Source: a virus
Length of the DNA stretch: 39,791 bases
Virus record (IMG/VR): IMGVR_UViG_3300046459_000343
Location: 1 to 39,791 of that record
Strand: one strand, 5' to 3'
Position 1 is the stretch's first letter. Each line of letters begins with the position of its first letter. This document shows, piece after piece, positions 13,601-19,672 of the stretch. The position numbers were made by a program, and so were the translations under genes. The notes below the pieces were generated by a model. The model worked only from the letters and a program-made list of their open reading frames with translations, made no database searches and was not told where the DNA came from.

Positions 13601-14645
13601 GCTCGAACTGCTCCCGCATGTCCGCTTGCGTGCGGACTTGCTCGCGCACCCAGTCCGCCACCGGGGTGCTGCTGATGAGTTCGCCAGCCGTCTCGCCGAC
13701 GGCCGGTTGGTTGATCTCCTCCGAGAACGTCTGCGGCGTGCGTCCGAAGGTCGTGGAGAGTCCGGCGCCTTGTTGCACCTGTCCACGAATCGCGGCGACG
13801 TCGAGCGTGCCGCGCAGGACACCGGCTCGTGCGGTTGACTGCACCGCTTCGGCGGTTTTCCCGGCGACGTCGGCCAGCCCGTCGTAGACCCGCTTCACGC
13901 CCAGCGTCGCTACAGCGGTCCCGGTAAGATTGCGGTAGAAGCGTTGTGTCGCGGGGTCCGCGCCCGCATACTGCGCCGCTTGCTCAGCGGCGGAGCCCGC
14001 GAGCCAAGCCGCGCCGATGGCGGCGGCGGTCACCGGGAAGTCGACGATGGCGCCGGTAATCGCGAGCGGCGTCGCCATCTTCGCGACGCCTTCCATCATG
14101 TCTGACGCGGCATTGAGCGCGGCGGCATTGTCTCCAGGTCGTGGGGGCTGGAGTAGATGTGGTTCGGTGGGGAGGACGCGCGGATGCGAGACCGACTCGA
14201 CGGCGCCATGTGCGAATTGGCCGACGCCTTCCGGGATGACATCGAGAAACCCTTGTCCTCGTGGGGGCTGGATCGCGGCGCCGCCCGTCTTGGCGCTGCC
14301 GAGGCGTCCGGGTTGTTCGACGTACGGTTGCGGTTTCGGCAGGACGTAGGTCGGCGACTGCGTGGTTTGCGTCGGCTGCGACTGCCAGATCGTTTCGAGT
14401 TCTTCTGGTGAGAACTGCCCGCTGGCTTTGGCGGCGACGTACGTGGACGGGCCGCTCGACACCGTCGAGGGCGGCTCCTCGTCCTCCAGCGGCTCGACAC
14501 TCACGATGCCCAGCGGCTTGAGCTTGCCTGACTCGCGTGACGCGGGCAGTGGACTGAAGCCGCCGTACTGCGTGTACGTGTTCGGGTCTTTCGGTTCGTC
14601 CTCCAGCGGCTCAACGCTGACGATGGCGAGCGCCTTCTGCGCCAT
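1680..14645 (-). CDS. Giant 4321-residue polyvalent protein: two methyltransferase-like domains, SNF2 helicase, zincin motif
   Basis: One open frame covers a third of the window. Residues 7-17 and 46-56 carry twin IVSVEPLEDE motifs, and about 188-225 is hydrophobic. About 1075-1250 is cytosine-methyltransferase-like (LFDRTGEWSKP, APPCTSF near 1136, ENPVG near 1202, YTKRT near 1230). About 1260-1435 is a Pro/Gly/Ala linker. About 1440-1760 is adenine-methyltransferase-like (LEPSVGTG near 1563, NPPF at 1630). About 2260-2900 is an SNF2-type helicase (HEVGAGKT near 2283, DEAQ near 2452, ATATP near 2501, RQRDGRGIRQGN near 2847). Coiled-coil-like segments follow. HEVGH at 3585-3589 is an HExxH zincin motif, and hydrophobic stretches lie near 3930 and 4035. 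This resembles DarB-type and other polyvalent antirestriction proteins injected with phage DNA. Its start overlaps the previous gene's stop (TAATG). Virion packaging is inferred from context. Confidence 0.85.
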   Translation of the reverse strand: MAQKALAIVSVEPLEDEPKDPNTYTQYGGFSPLPASRESGKLKPLGIVSVEPLEDEEPPSTVSSGPSTYVAAKASGQFSPEELETIWQSQPTQTTQSPTYVLPKPQPYVEQPGRLGSAKTGGAAIQPPRGQGFLDVIPEGVGQFAHGAVESVSHPRVLPTEPHLLQPPRPGDNAAALNAASDMMEGVAKMATPLAITGAIVDFPVTAAAIGAAWLAGSAAEQAAQYAGADPATQRFYRNLTGTAVATLGVKRVYDGLADVAGKTAEAVQSTARAGVLRGTLDVAAIRGQVQQGAGLSTTFGRTPQTFSEEINQPAVGETAGELISSTPVADWVREQVRTQADMREQFEQGTATPETPTPPPAVQNPVTRILDETLGTPAPVTPTVDIPVTPPFKPAFQLGVDETGTVPTIRVPPTLPQGLAGAAPRFNIGSTQYTPVFESDLDKAALILAQKTPSKRDADYLDFVMRHTGTDEAGARALGQQVKTAVKEAVKDQPEGEVPIPNILWNAQPPAAAPTPETASAPETAPIPSQPPGTEAPAAPKFTDAFTIVGQRKVGGGAKTFPADEYTWKGEFEGVPVTMVTRPRTIVEGEGFLTSGNMRLRDSKVGDGGHFVDAVVDGDLTTEQLTRLQEFMEGSGDERPIRVRRKGEPLGRSGVLGGEIDLSTPTEREGTAPSPGETAAVQKPAEAVPTPAPVATPADRGDEFAARYTEAAYNGLAGFFKLIKLQPPPFADVRDGYAQYLREQEKPEATVQDFARMLAEGKAEAQVPLRRARATQAAPAEAALQTEAPTEPHPTRLMGIPVTHVETIKDREGVHAELYNSPTQRGVIRIMDHDSGELVSLKSYPTFADAQTIFENMRQSVAGRVRRNAINSNALEDALSPEAQATLGHWFKQRNKSRDLRHVREAMEVYQRLLEMDTPEAHADAKTLRDVVDAFFRNPTHDGAGEVDAAAHTGLQRITGEEDPDPANLLENEVFASAAEAGRLIFDTLNPRTAAFDSEEFNTAFGMVEFRKPQADVFPVPTDTVRILVTDDAPPLIAPAAGQTPESWRELSAPIIQSWKDEAARIGREEDHSRQVVISLFDRTGEWSKPYADAGYHVMRYDIENGKDLMDFGSWMGDIEEIISEGYDVVAVLAAPPCTSFAVSGNATWLTHHGSANEAMVKKSYGEWAAKMFDTPVDYANHLVAVVKLVVEQANPKVYAMENPVGRIAKQNQLPKYTLFFDPNAYGDPYTKRTQLWGEFNPHLPTARVGGSKEDGGEGSKIHEQMTGYTKEDQLERSVTPEGFAYAFFMANHDFPLSIAGSEPYDEGDVDTEEEEGAPAPIIQGKVDTDAGRQPTKRNGPGQLPVSEGGAPVAGGTGSPSVLGTVPPASQPATQPTLPPGPTDGHPQGVVGPGIPDRLNAGAEPQNAPTPGAGAVEPGPALPTPGSTHDPGPAPLDYTLSAARIADIIAGGTMTRARNNLAAITLVKILLAEQRHATLDEQHVLARYVGFGDTTVADFLAETEDYSWRETESQLWRDYQTATTPQERRALADSSTNAHFTYQLFEPMWEALVNAGFTGGRVLEPSVGTGHAFGFMPGDVRGNSTLNGVELEPLTAAIAAALYPSANVQVRGYEQSRIARGSQDLIIGNPPFSQEGVDDPLMPELVRKPIHNYFFGKALEHVRPGGLVAFITSRYTMDNQSTAFRQYLMERAHFVGAVRLPNTSFDKSAKTQVVTDLIILQRLQPGETARNADLFINAPRSATFSTTYTTGYGKKQKTVEQNVYRSAWYDAHPELVLGTETLEGSMYRDKEYTVTAARDGVIDAMRTGLAQILPPGTYQPASEIAAETPASRVVEGPYKPGELRVDGTKIVRVARGGEVTDVTPKADKKNSFDRIKHMIGIRDALRSTIQTMRDPQATNTQVEQAQLVLAKAYSAFVRQYGRLNDLTNKRLFTSDPEAENLLMLEVMKPTAKLVETKRGPVLRISYEFKGLADIFEKRTLNPVRDIDHADSPEEALLASLGTRTVIDWPYMARISGQPAKDLQQALKASGRVYDHPDGSWTLAEEYLSGDVTSKLADVEADGRPQFESNKAALKAVQPAPKTLDDVTIGFGSHWVDTAVVGAYLAHELGVDPSEFTIHLDATETYVRWSVGYGNEAIRAGRQHGLAVPFHYVGEKGSSYYKPTEIYSATDLFLDALNLNQPVVGWWEGRGDNRHYVKDVEGQTAARANVEDIRERWLAWLYTQPATTDKLMKVYNYRFNRDVPRTFDGSHLTLPGNALPFKLYPHQLNAIWRMLTSGNTLLAHEVGAGKTYEMIATAMEWRRTGRARKPMITVPTYLLGQWKASIQQMYPDAKILAFDDKDLSAKKRQQGMARIAFGDWDIVLVPHSSFQLLKTSDERMAEMMQNWIKELSDAEANARQERGQDEASVKKLAAQRKRIERKVAEKLKTVNKGEDNNLRWEDLGVDALMVDEAQAFKNLFFFSKIDNLRGLSKSESDRSLDMYVKVQEINESSNYRNLVLATATPIMNSIAELYTMQRYLQPQTIDQLGVKAFDNWYAMFGDARVNTEQRPDGTYHEVMRLKRYRNLDLLYRTMAQVMDYVGWDDMPYLDLPKLVNDRVRIVKTQPHPMYPEVKKWFATRLQNLRENPPYTDRQGVHHAPDRPHPITGEPTGRNDNILAVMNDAKLAAIDIRLVLGDAATDVPTSRIQTAANLLAENYKKERAYKGVQLVFLDVGTPKTLEPLAFLRGAATEDTTEGAALGTEDEEGETEDDETAPLGDTGIFNLYDALRDALVKRGVRRDEIAYIHQARNAAERKALFDAAESGRIRFLFASTDKGGVGMNIQKRLMAIHHIDAPRAMRPGDMRQRDGRGIRQGNDYKEIDITRYVTEGSTDEWLYGLLGDKSNAITQFMRGNLTEYKEFDPSELSIEEAQIQATGDPRGKRLTELRAATTRLAAQAAAAERAMGKARADQVTHEKLATALRAQVANMETWLKAHYVPVHGDQFAMTVDGTKYTKQADANAAIGEALESIRKHHVTDRVTIGELGHLPMYAQLFGTLKAGYDIQTFLDARPASGDVQYVTRIPVPADAKLAVIEGRNVVASYVSHYTSLAAQPNVLNKEAKESEDIVARSKALLDHPPDAVRKFNDAKEEMTRIETELKAEGRARDAEADAQRKAETEDGTATLERKVPMVSSAQPDERPDPDVKTRADLRKAYKKQSAETIRGVLDAIEHESLEDVEWPAGFPMGIFARYDEDPADPDADHDPVTLDHVREVIVSTLHRLALEKEGQQDLLAEPSKPAKPGSREQFHRLMALRSAGKGLTQAAGAIKSTLAAASMTTPSRTSARYFQWRLAQQAHLLSYAYHALTQYRNAVERMTLDHGQILDIADALQDPTGTGKRVPAELKPWETIRTEIFDHLKQQLKDLGIERDWKDYYLGQAWENEYKPDSVLGQARRPLGGPGSFMRRKKIPTMREGVEVYGKTPITWNLVEMDLHKIAEMAKFVLARQTLEDNKQLGTFVWGSSLRKRPDGMMEIPDIIGKVFAPPELTVHEAYDKGLMEGLESFITQLGVNYTRKATAGTRWGVSGSKSGDIKAKFGGPVEVLMHEVGHTIDTLFDLRTQLLQVVPDAEQELINLAQLRFAGYPNTDPAFRAYVEEPSEQIANLVFGYLYSPVATQQAAPQTYAAFEHLIDSNPQLQMLPDLQQMRTHVFAERTTTQALAGPIYLGQYYAPPEVATVFRRYLEPGLGAHKAWALVRVPSNIMVQAKLSFSAFHGFTVNLASAGMEAARGLNDLARGRPVSAVKRIGRAVIEPAAVIHRGVQHKREYRSTLDTESLAWDAATNLFIAGGGRMEQSRDYTNRAMNKFMDNLRRANEAYIRGLPKQVATESFVAALRLIPAVVEATAWPVLGWLVPVAKAGAMVSQIRQGIDELPGVPTQATLLAIARKASDLTDATLGEVIWDNRALPRVFLNVLQFMIMSPGWRGGSLIILGRGLTDPIRRLVPSQRETYTVLKPPTAPPPPPGGGPAPPLPKQTPRTSAPTVDVKEKYWSNWTSLAIGITLIQVLAAELYQLAHGAGHVGSIADVALPRTGEVNKVTGEPERIKLPGYSAIFYAILHHLPRSLVDYILGGGSPLPTAIGDIYHNSDYGVAIVDEGDPWRVQMRDYAAFMADQLKPISVSSYGRRSGSAVEKAESLVGISPASHRDTMSDAELLMSDYLGPPHLSKEQAERADEKRSIREAKREGTAAPETPHLSPKEAASARKTAFRLPLVAGFPRLSWAQAAHVYEEATPEERGVIRQQLINKSNTERARVPADDKPAFYARKDALLALPFTSRKIASGQ
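10334..10654 (-). CDS. Candidate nested gene, 106 residues, out of frame inside the giant gene
   Basis: This ATG-initiated ORF lies on the same strand as the giant gene in another frame. Unlike other alternative-frame ORFs here, which are Arg/Ser/Pro-rich shadows, it has a balanced protein-like composition with acidic, aromatic and amphipathic stretches: QEALQYWERFLPRLSQQL, then AIRKAWWDREYQIGLTLARN and a Pro-containing tail. A TAAGG lies about nine bases before the ATG. In the giant frame the same DNA encodes only the low-complexity linker between the two methyltransferase domains, about residues 1330-1437. It could be a true overprinted gene, or a former in-frame domain displaced by frameshifts. 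I do not recognise its function. Confidence 0.45.
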   Translation of the reverse strand: MPDANQRNEMDPDNFPSVKEEPLSPGEQEALQYWERFLPRLSQQLNQRSPQALPTAIRKAWWDREYQIGLTLARNPKMHRLQALEQLNPDPLYPLPEARTTQDPRR

Positions 14646-16690
14646 TACTTCTGCACCGTCGCGATGGTCCCGTCTTTATTGAGTTTCACGATGGTGCCGT
14701 CACGGTTGACGCGCCACCTCGACCCATCAGTCAAGGTGTACTTCGAGGGCTTCATGCCCTTGAGGAGTTCCGCTGGCCCCGGTGGCGGCGGGATGACGTA
14801 CTGCGAGCCGGGCTCGCGCGCGGCTGGCGCAGCGGGCGCCGCTTGCGGACTCTCGTCGGGACCGGCAAACGGTGACAGCCCGTCCTTGATGCGCTGCCTC
14901 GCGAACGCAATCGCCTTGTCCTTGATCGGCGCCGGGATGTTCTGAGGGTTTTTAATATCGTTCGACAACAACCAATCCACTTCACTCTTGCTCAGTGTCG
15001 GGACCATCGTCGGAATCTCGACCTCTTTCCCGTCGATGCCAACACTGATCGAAATCTCCGACGACACCCCGCCGTCCTTCCGTTTTAGGAGTCCCAGGAA
15101 CCCATCACCCTTCGGCGTGCCATCTTCGCGCAGCCCATACGGCGCCGGAGTGGGAGTGGCGGGGGCGGCGCGACCCCCGCTGGGCCTCGGCGGGAGCGTC
15201 GGAAGCGCACCATCGGCCAGCGGCGCCACGACGGGCGGCGCGGCTGGTGCGGCGCGGGGATCGAACGGCGTGGGTTTGAACGGCGCGGCCGTCGTCGCCC
15301 CTGCTTGTCCCATCGCGATGCGGTAATTCGCGTCGATGCGCGCCTGTCGCTCGGCGAGCCCCTGTGGGTCCTGGTCGTAGACACCGTTCGCCTTGTCGCG
15401 CGCGAGGCGATCCAGATCCGACGCGCGCCGATTCGTGGCCGCAGTGACCTGCTGCTGTGTGGGCGCATCGAAATCCTTGAACCCGGCCTGTGCGAGCGGA
15501 ACCATCAACTGACCGCGCAGGGTTTCTGTCAGGTGGTTATACGCGCCGGGGTGTGCCTTCAGGACGTCCACGTAGCCTTGGATCTGTTGCGGCGTCAGGT
15601 TCGCCGTGCCGTCGCTCACGTGCGTCGCTTGGTGGTAGTCCTTCACGAGCTTCAGGACCTGTTCGTCGGCAATCTTGTCCGGCGTCGTGCCGTGCTCCTT
15701 GGCCCATCGCTGGATCGTGTCTTCCAGCGTGCCCGCCTTTGGCGGCTCGTCGGGTTTGCCCTGCGCGAGGACGCGCGCGACGTTGAGCGCCTGCGGCGAA
15801 AACTCCTTGGGGAATTGCGCCAGCACCGCATCACTCGCGCCGCGCGCCTTGGCGTCCGCGAGGTACTTATCCCAGTCGCCCTGGTTCTGCGCCGTGGTGA
15901 GAAAGAGTCCTGTCGCCGACGTGTTGTGCTCGTCGGCTTTGGCTTGGTCCCGTTTCTCGTTGAGCGCCAACTCGGCCTTGGCGATGCCGACGCGCTGAAT
16001 CTGTGTGGCCTGCGTCGCCGTGGTGCCCCACTTCTTGACCTCGTTGAGTTTATTGAGAAGATCGGGATCGTCAGGGTCTGGTAACCCCGCTGAAAATTTC
16101 TGACCAACTAACGCCGTGATGTTGGGCCGCGCCCGACGGTAGGACTCTCGGTACGCGGTCATCTGGTCGACGTCGTCCGGTTTGTCTGGAGCGTCAGGAA
16201 CCATCTGGTTCATTTGCTTCAGGACGTCGCTCTGGTAGTTCAAGGTGTCGTGCTGGCTCTTGAGCGCGGCGTTGCGCGACTCGTCGGCCATCTTCTGGAG
16301 CTTGCTGATCGCCGACACCGAGACGTTCCCGCTCTGTCGCAACGCGCCGAGCGCCTTCTCGACATCCCCACCATTGGAGGCGACCGTCTTTTGAATGAGG
16401 TCGTCGTCGGCCATGTCCTCCATTTCTTTTTGGACCTTCAGCTTCTGGAGCTGGACGACCGGAGACCGTTGCGCGAGTTCGTACTTCGCGTAGTCCATGA
16501 GCGTGCCGCCGACGTTCGACCCAATCGCCTCGACGCCCTTGGCGCGCGCCGCTGCGGATTGCTGAATCGCCTCAGCCTGATACCGGTCGCCCGCGCCAAT
16601 GAGCTGCGCCATCGACTGGACATAGGGCGACTGGTACGGCTGGGGAACCGGCCGCACGTCGAAGTGGAACATCGGGATGTCCATCGCCAT
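14645..16690 (-). CDS. Probable internal virion / DNA ejection protein (681 aa)
   Basis: The N-terminal 130 residues are Gln/Ala-rich and helical (MAQLIGAGDRYQAEAIQQS). The middle, about 130-430, is charged and predicted helical. A Pro/Ala linker follows near 455-530. Then comes a compact segment with GFLGLLKRKDGG, DGKEVEIPTMVPTL and AFARQRIKDGLSPFA, a motif I associate with phage internal and polyvalent proteins. The C-terminus repeats short GxxWRVNRDGTIVKL-type strands. It sits between another helical virion protein and the giant gene, the position of P22 ejection genes 7, 20 and 16. The ATG is preceded by AAGGGAT at normal spacing. Ejection function is inferred from order and composition, not from a recognised catalytic motif. 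Confidence 0.55.
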   Translation of the reverse strand: MAMDIPMFHFDVRPVPQPYQSPYVQSMAQLIGAGDRYQAEAIQQSAAARAKGVEAIGSNVGGTLMDYAKYELAQRSPVVQLQKLKVQKEMEDMADDDLIQKTVASNGGDVEKALGALRQSGNVSVSAISKLQKMADESRNAALKSQHDTLNYQSDVLKQMNQMVPDAPDKPDDVDQMTAYRESYRRARPNITALVGQKFSAGLPDPDDPDLLNKLNEVKKWGTTATQATQIQRVGIAKAELALNEKRDQAKADEHNTSATGLFLTTAQNQGDWDKYLADAKARGASDAVLAQFPKEFSPQALNVARVLAQGKPDEPPKAGTLEDTIQRWAKEHGTTPDKIADEQVLKLVKDYHQATHVSDGTANLTPQQIQGYVDVLKAHPGAYNHLTETLRGQLMVPLAQAGFKDFDAPTQQQVTAATNRRASDLDRLARDKANGVYDQDPQGLAERQARIDANYRIAMGQAGATTAAPFKPTPFDPRAAPAAPPVVAPLADGALPTLPPRPSGGRAAPATPTPAPYGLREDGTPKGDGFLGLLKRKDGGVSSEISISVGIDGKEVEIPTMVPTLSKSEVDWLLSNDIKNPQNIPAPIKDKAIAFARQRIKDGLSPFAGPDESPQAAPAAPAAREPGSQYVIPPPPGPAELLKGMKPSKYTLTDGSRWRVNRDGTIVKLNKDGTIATVQK

Positions 16691-16699
16691 CGTGATCCC

Positions 16700-18112
16700 T
16701 TACCCGACGGGTTGACTCTGCTGGTTCAGGACCTGATACGGCCATTCCTGATTGCGCTTGAACGCGTCGTACTGCTGGAGGTACTGCTGCCAGTCCTGGT
16801 TCCAGTTCACCTGATTCGAGGCCATCGCGTTCGCGTTCTGCGTCTTCCAGATGTCGGTGTTCAGCGCGTTGGTGCCCTGCCAGCCCTGCATAGCTGCGTT
16901 GTAGACATCCTTCTGCGCGCCCCAGTTCGTGTTGTACACGTTGGCGTTGTTGGCGGTGTTCGCCTGCCAGCCCTGGAGCGCGTTGCCGAAATTGGTCTGA
17001 TAGTTCTGGAACGCGTTCCCGCGATTCGTGTTGTACGCGGTCAGGCCCATGTTCGCGTTGGTGTTGTAGATGTCGGCGGCGTTGGCGCGATTGGTGTTGT
17101 ACGCGGTCTGCCCGAGGGTCGTGTTCTTGCCCCAGATGTCGGCCGCATTGGCGCGATTGGTGTTGTAGGTCCCGAGCTTCGCGCCGTAGTCGGTGTTCCA
17201 CTCGCCGAGGGCGCGGTTGTAGACCTGTCCATACTCCTGCGACGCGGCCTCCTGGTTGTAGTTGATGAAATCCTTCATCGTGCCGCCGCTGCGGCTCAGG
17301 CCCTTCGCGGCAGCGGAATTGAGGAACTCCTGCTGCCCGGTCTTCTGGCGGAACTTCCAGCCCGGATCGTTCTGCATCGTGACGTCATCGGGCGCGACGA
17401 ACTTATCCGGCGCGTTGAACGCGTCGTAGCTGAAGTTGTCTGGCGCTTGGTAGTCGCCGTAGCTGAACTTGTCCGGCGCCTGATAATCGCCGTAGCTGAA
17501 CGATCCGCCACCCGGCGCCGTGAATGCGTCGCTACTGAAGGCGCCGCTCGCGGGACCACTCAGTGTGGGTGCGGGCGTAATCGTCGGCGGCGGCGTTCCG
17601 AGGTTGGTTCCCGCAGGACGCGGCGTGAACGGTTGCAACCACGGGTCGAGCATTCCCGGTCCGCCCATTTGGGAGGACGCGGAATACGGATTCGGCGTGT
17701 TGCCGTAGTTTGCGCCGCCGCCCGACGATCCACCGGTCCCAGGATCGGTCCCCGTTGACGTGTTTTTCATGTAGCGCGCCATCTTCGGATCCCAGTGCCA
17801 GTCGGGAAAGAAATCCGATTGGGGCTGACCGGTCGCCGGATCAATAGGCGGCGCTTTTTCGCCATAACCAGGGGGAGTCGAGTACGCCCCGGTCGGGTCA
17901 TTACCAGCGGCGGCAGCGGCGGCAGCGGCAGTGGCTGCGGCGCTGGGCGTATTCGCTGCTTGTGTCGCTTGCTGCTGATAGGCGGCTATCCCGGCGCCGT
18001 TTGAGTACACCTGACCATTGATGCGGATATTGCCCCCACCGTTGGCGTTGCCGTCACCAGGGACATAGGGCACCCACATGCCGCTGCGAGAATCTTGGAT
18101 TTCAGCAGTCAT
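16700..18112 (-). CDS. Asn/Tyr-rich virion protein with an 11-residue repeat, probable ejection protein
   Basis: This 470-residue protein has three parts. A Gly/Asn/Pro-rich N-terminus leads into tandem 11-residue units near 200-240 (FSYGDYQAPDK, FSYGDYQAPDN, FSYDAFNAPDK). A conserved-looking segment follows (DPGWKFRQKTGQQEFLNSAA, then a SRSGGTMKDF stretch), a signature I know from many phage virion proteins. From about residue 291 to 455, roughly fifteen contiguous 11-residue units occur, most with Tyr or Trp at position two (TYNTNRANAAD, AYNTNRANAAD, IYNTNANMGLT, AYNTNRGNAFQ). An 11-residue period suggests a long helix or helical tube. AGGA seven bases before the ATG supports the start. It lies between two other probable ejection proteins, so a structural role in the DNA-delivery conduit is plausible. 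Confidence 0.6.
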   Translation of the reverse strand: MTAEIQDSRSGMWVPYVPGDGNANGGGNIRINGQVYSNGAGIAAYQQQATQAANTPSAAATAAAAAAAAGNDPTGAYSTPPGYGEKAPPIDPATGQPQSDFFPDWHWDPKMARYMKNTSTGTDPGTGGSSGGGANYGNTPNPYSASSQMGGPGMLDPWLQPFTPRPAGTNLGTPPPTITPAPTLSGPASGAFSSDAFTAPGGGSFSYGDYQAPDKFSYGDYQAPDNFSYDAFNAPDKFVAPDDVTMQNDPGWKFRQKTGQQEFLNSAAAKGLSRSGGTMKDFINYNQEAASQEYGQVYNRALGEWNTDYGAKLGTYNTNRANAADIWGKNTTLGQTAYNTNRANAADIYNTNANMGLTAYNTNRGNAFQNYQTNFGNALQGWQANTANNANVYNTNWGAQKDVYNAAMQGWQGTNALNTDIWKTQNANAMASNQVNWNQDWQQYLQQYDAFKRNQEWPYQVLNQQSQPVG

Positions 18113-18121
18113 CGTTGGTTC

Positions 18122-19669
18122 CTACACTGCGCCCATCGGACCATACAGGTCGGCGAGCGTCATCGTGGATTGCGCCCCCGGAATGACGACGGGCGTGAAC
18201 GCGGCCAGCGAACTCGCGCTGGGTTGAAATGGCGCGCGGGTCGTGGTTGGCACAACCGCCGCGAGCGTGGTGGATCCCCCCGTGCGATTCGGATCGTTGG
18301 CGAACTTCTCGTTCCAGTACGCGGCGCTGCCCGCCTGCTCGGTCGGATTTGCGCCCGGCTGGCCCTTGACCTTGCCCTTGTAGTAGTCGACCAACCCCGG
18401 TACCGCTGCGGCGTTCCCGAGTCCCTTGGTCACGAAATCCGTCAACTGCGCGTCGTTCCCCACGAGCGCCATCCACTTCGACGGGTCCGACAACGACGGA
18501 TCAGTGGGCGTCGGGGCGACGCTCGCGGCGCCACCTGCCGCGCCCCCGCCGCCGCCATAGAGCGACGCGTCGGCGAGCGTCACGGGCGGATTCGGGACGT
18601 TCCAGCCTCCGGTCGGCGCGGGCAACCCAAGACGGCGCGACAGCTCTTGTCCGGCCGCGAGCGACTTCTGCCGGTAGGGTTCGAGTTGGGCCTGTCGGCG
18701 ATTCCACTGCGCGAGATTCAGGCCGGTCGTGGTGTCCCACTCGCGTTTCGCTTCGGCGTCGCGCACGAGTTGGGCGGCGCGGTCCGCCGCGTCTTTCTCT
18801 TTCAAAAAGGCGAGCTGTGAGGCGGCGCTTTGCGAGTTAAGGAGCGCGGCCTGTTGCGCCGCGTCCGCCTGCTTGTTCATGCCGTAGATGCTGGTCGCGG
18901 CGTTGATGCCCGTGCCGATGAGGCCAAGCCCCATCGGCGAATTGACCCAGCCCGCGCCGAGTCCGCCGCCTGCGGGGATGTTGTAGGTGCTGCTGCCCAC
19001 CCAATTCCCGGCCGCATCGAAGCCGCTCGTCGCTGCGCCGCCACCTGCCGCTGCGACGCCGCCCCCGGCTTCCGGCAGCTCGCCCGCCATCGCCCCGAGT
19101 TCGGCCGAACTGAGGCCCCCGCCACTCGCCGCCGCCGCCGTGCCTGCTGGAACCGCCGTCGAGGCGCCGCCGCCTCCCGCCGCGATGCCTTCGAGCGTGA
19201 CGCCCGCAGGCAACGCGCCCGCTGCCGCGACGCCCCCCGCGACTGGAACCGCGCCCATCGCGCCCGTGCCGAGACCGGCGAGCGCCGCATCGCCGACACC
19301 GTACGCCCCGACACCTTCAGCGGCGCCCAGCCCGGTCCCCGCCGCGCCCGCGAACACACCCGCTGCGCCCATCGTCGCAATCGTCGCTGCCGCCATACCG
19401 ACGACAATCAGCGTGTTGCGGAGTTTGTGGCCGATGGGATTAAAGTTGCCGTGGTCGTCCATCTCGATATGGCCCTCGTCCACGACAAAGCCGTTCGCCT
19501 GTGCCGCGCGCGTCAGCGCCGTTTTCTGCCGGTCGTTTAGCTTGCCGGGATGACCCGGATCCATCCCCCAGGACCGCAGTTGGTCCTGATACCAGGGCAT
19601 CGCGCGCATAGCGATATTGGCTTGGTCAATCGTCGCTTCGCTCTGTCCGCCGAGCACGGAGGTAGGCAT
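18122..19669 (-). CDS. Probable membrane-active ejection protein (515 aa)
   Basis: The first 85 residues form a small charged domain (MPWYQDQLRSWGMDPGHPGK, then a LNDRQKTALTRAAQ helix). Residues about 86-115 are strongly hydrophobic (LIVVGMAAATIATMGAAGVF), and residues 115-240 are Ala/Gly-rich and low in charge. A central helical stretch near 285-330 (AAQQAALLNSQSAASQLAFL) may be coiled coil. The rest is mixed, with Pro-rich linkers. Such Ala/Gly-rich hydrophobic segments are usual in P22 gp7/gp20-type proteins that enter the host envelope. The ATG has only a weak GGAT-type ribosome site. No peptidoglycan hydrolase motif was seen. The function is inferred from order and composition. Confidence 0.5.
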   Translation of the reverse strand: MPTSVLGGQSEATIDQANIAMRAMPWYQDQLRSWGMDPGHPGKLNDRQKTALTRAAQANGFVVDEGHIEMDDHGNFNPIGHKLRNTLIVVGMAAATIATMGAAGVFAGAAGTGLGAAEGVGAYGVGDAALAGLGTGAMGAVPVAGGVAAAGALPAGVTLEGIAAGGGGASTAVPAGTAAAASGGGLSSAELGAMAGELPEAGGGVAAAGGGAATSGFDAAGNWVGSSTYNIPAGGGLGAGWVNSPMGLGLIGTGINAATSIYGMNKQADAAQQAALLNSQSAASQLAFLKEKDAADRAAQLVRDAEAKREWDTTTGLNLAQWNRRQAQLEPYRQKSLAAGQELSRRLGLPAPTGGWNVPNPPVTLADASLYGGGGGAAGGAASVAPTPTDPSLSDPSKWMALVGNDAQLTDFVTKGLGNAAAVPGLVDYYKGKVKGQPGANPTEQAGSAAYWNEKFANDPNRTGGSTTLAAVVPTTTRAPFQPSASSLAAFTPVVIPGAQSTMTLADLYGPMGAV

Positions 19670-19672
19670 GGC

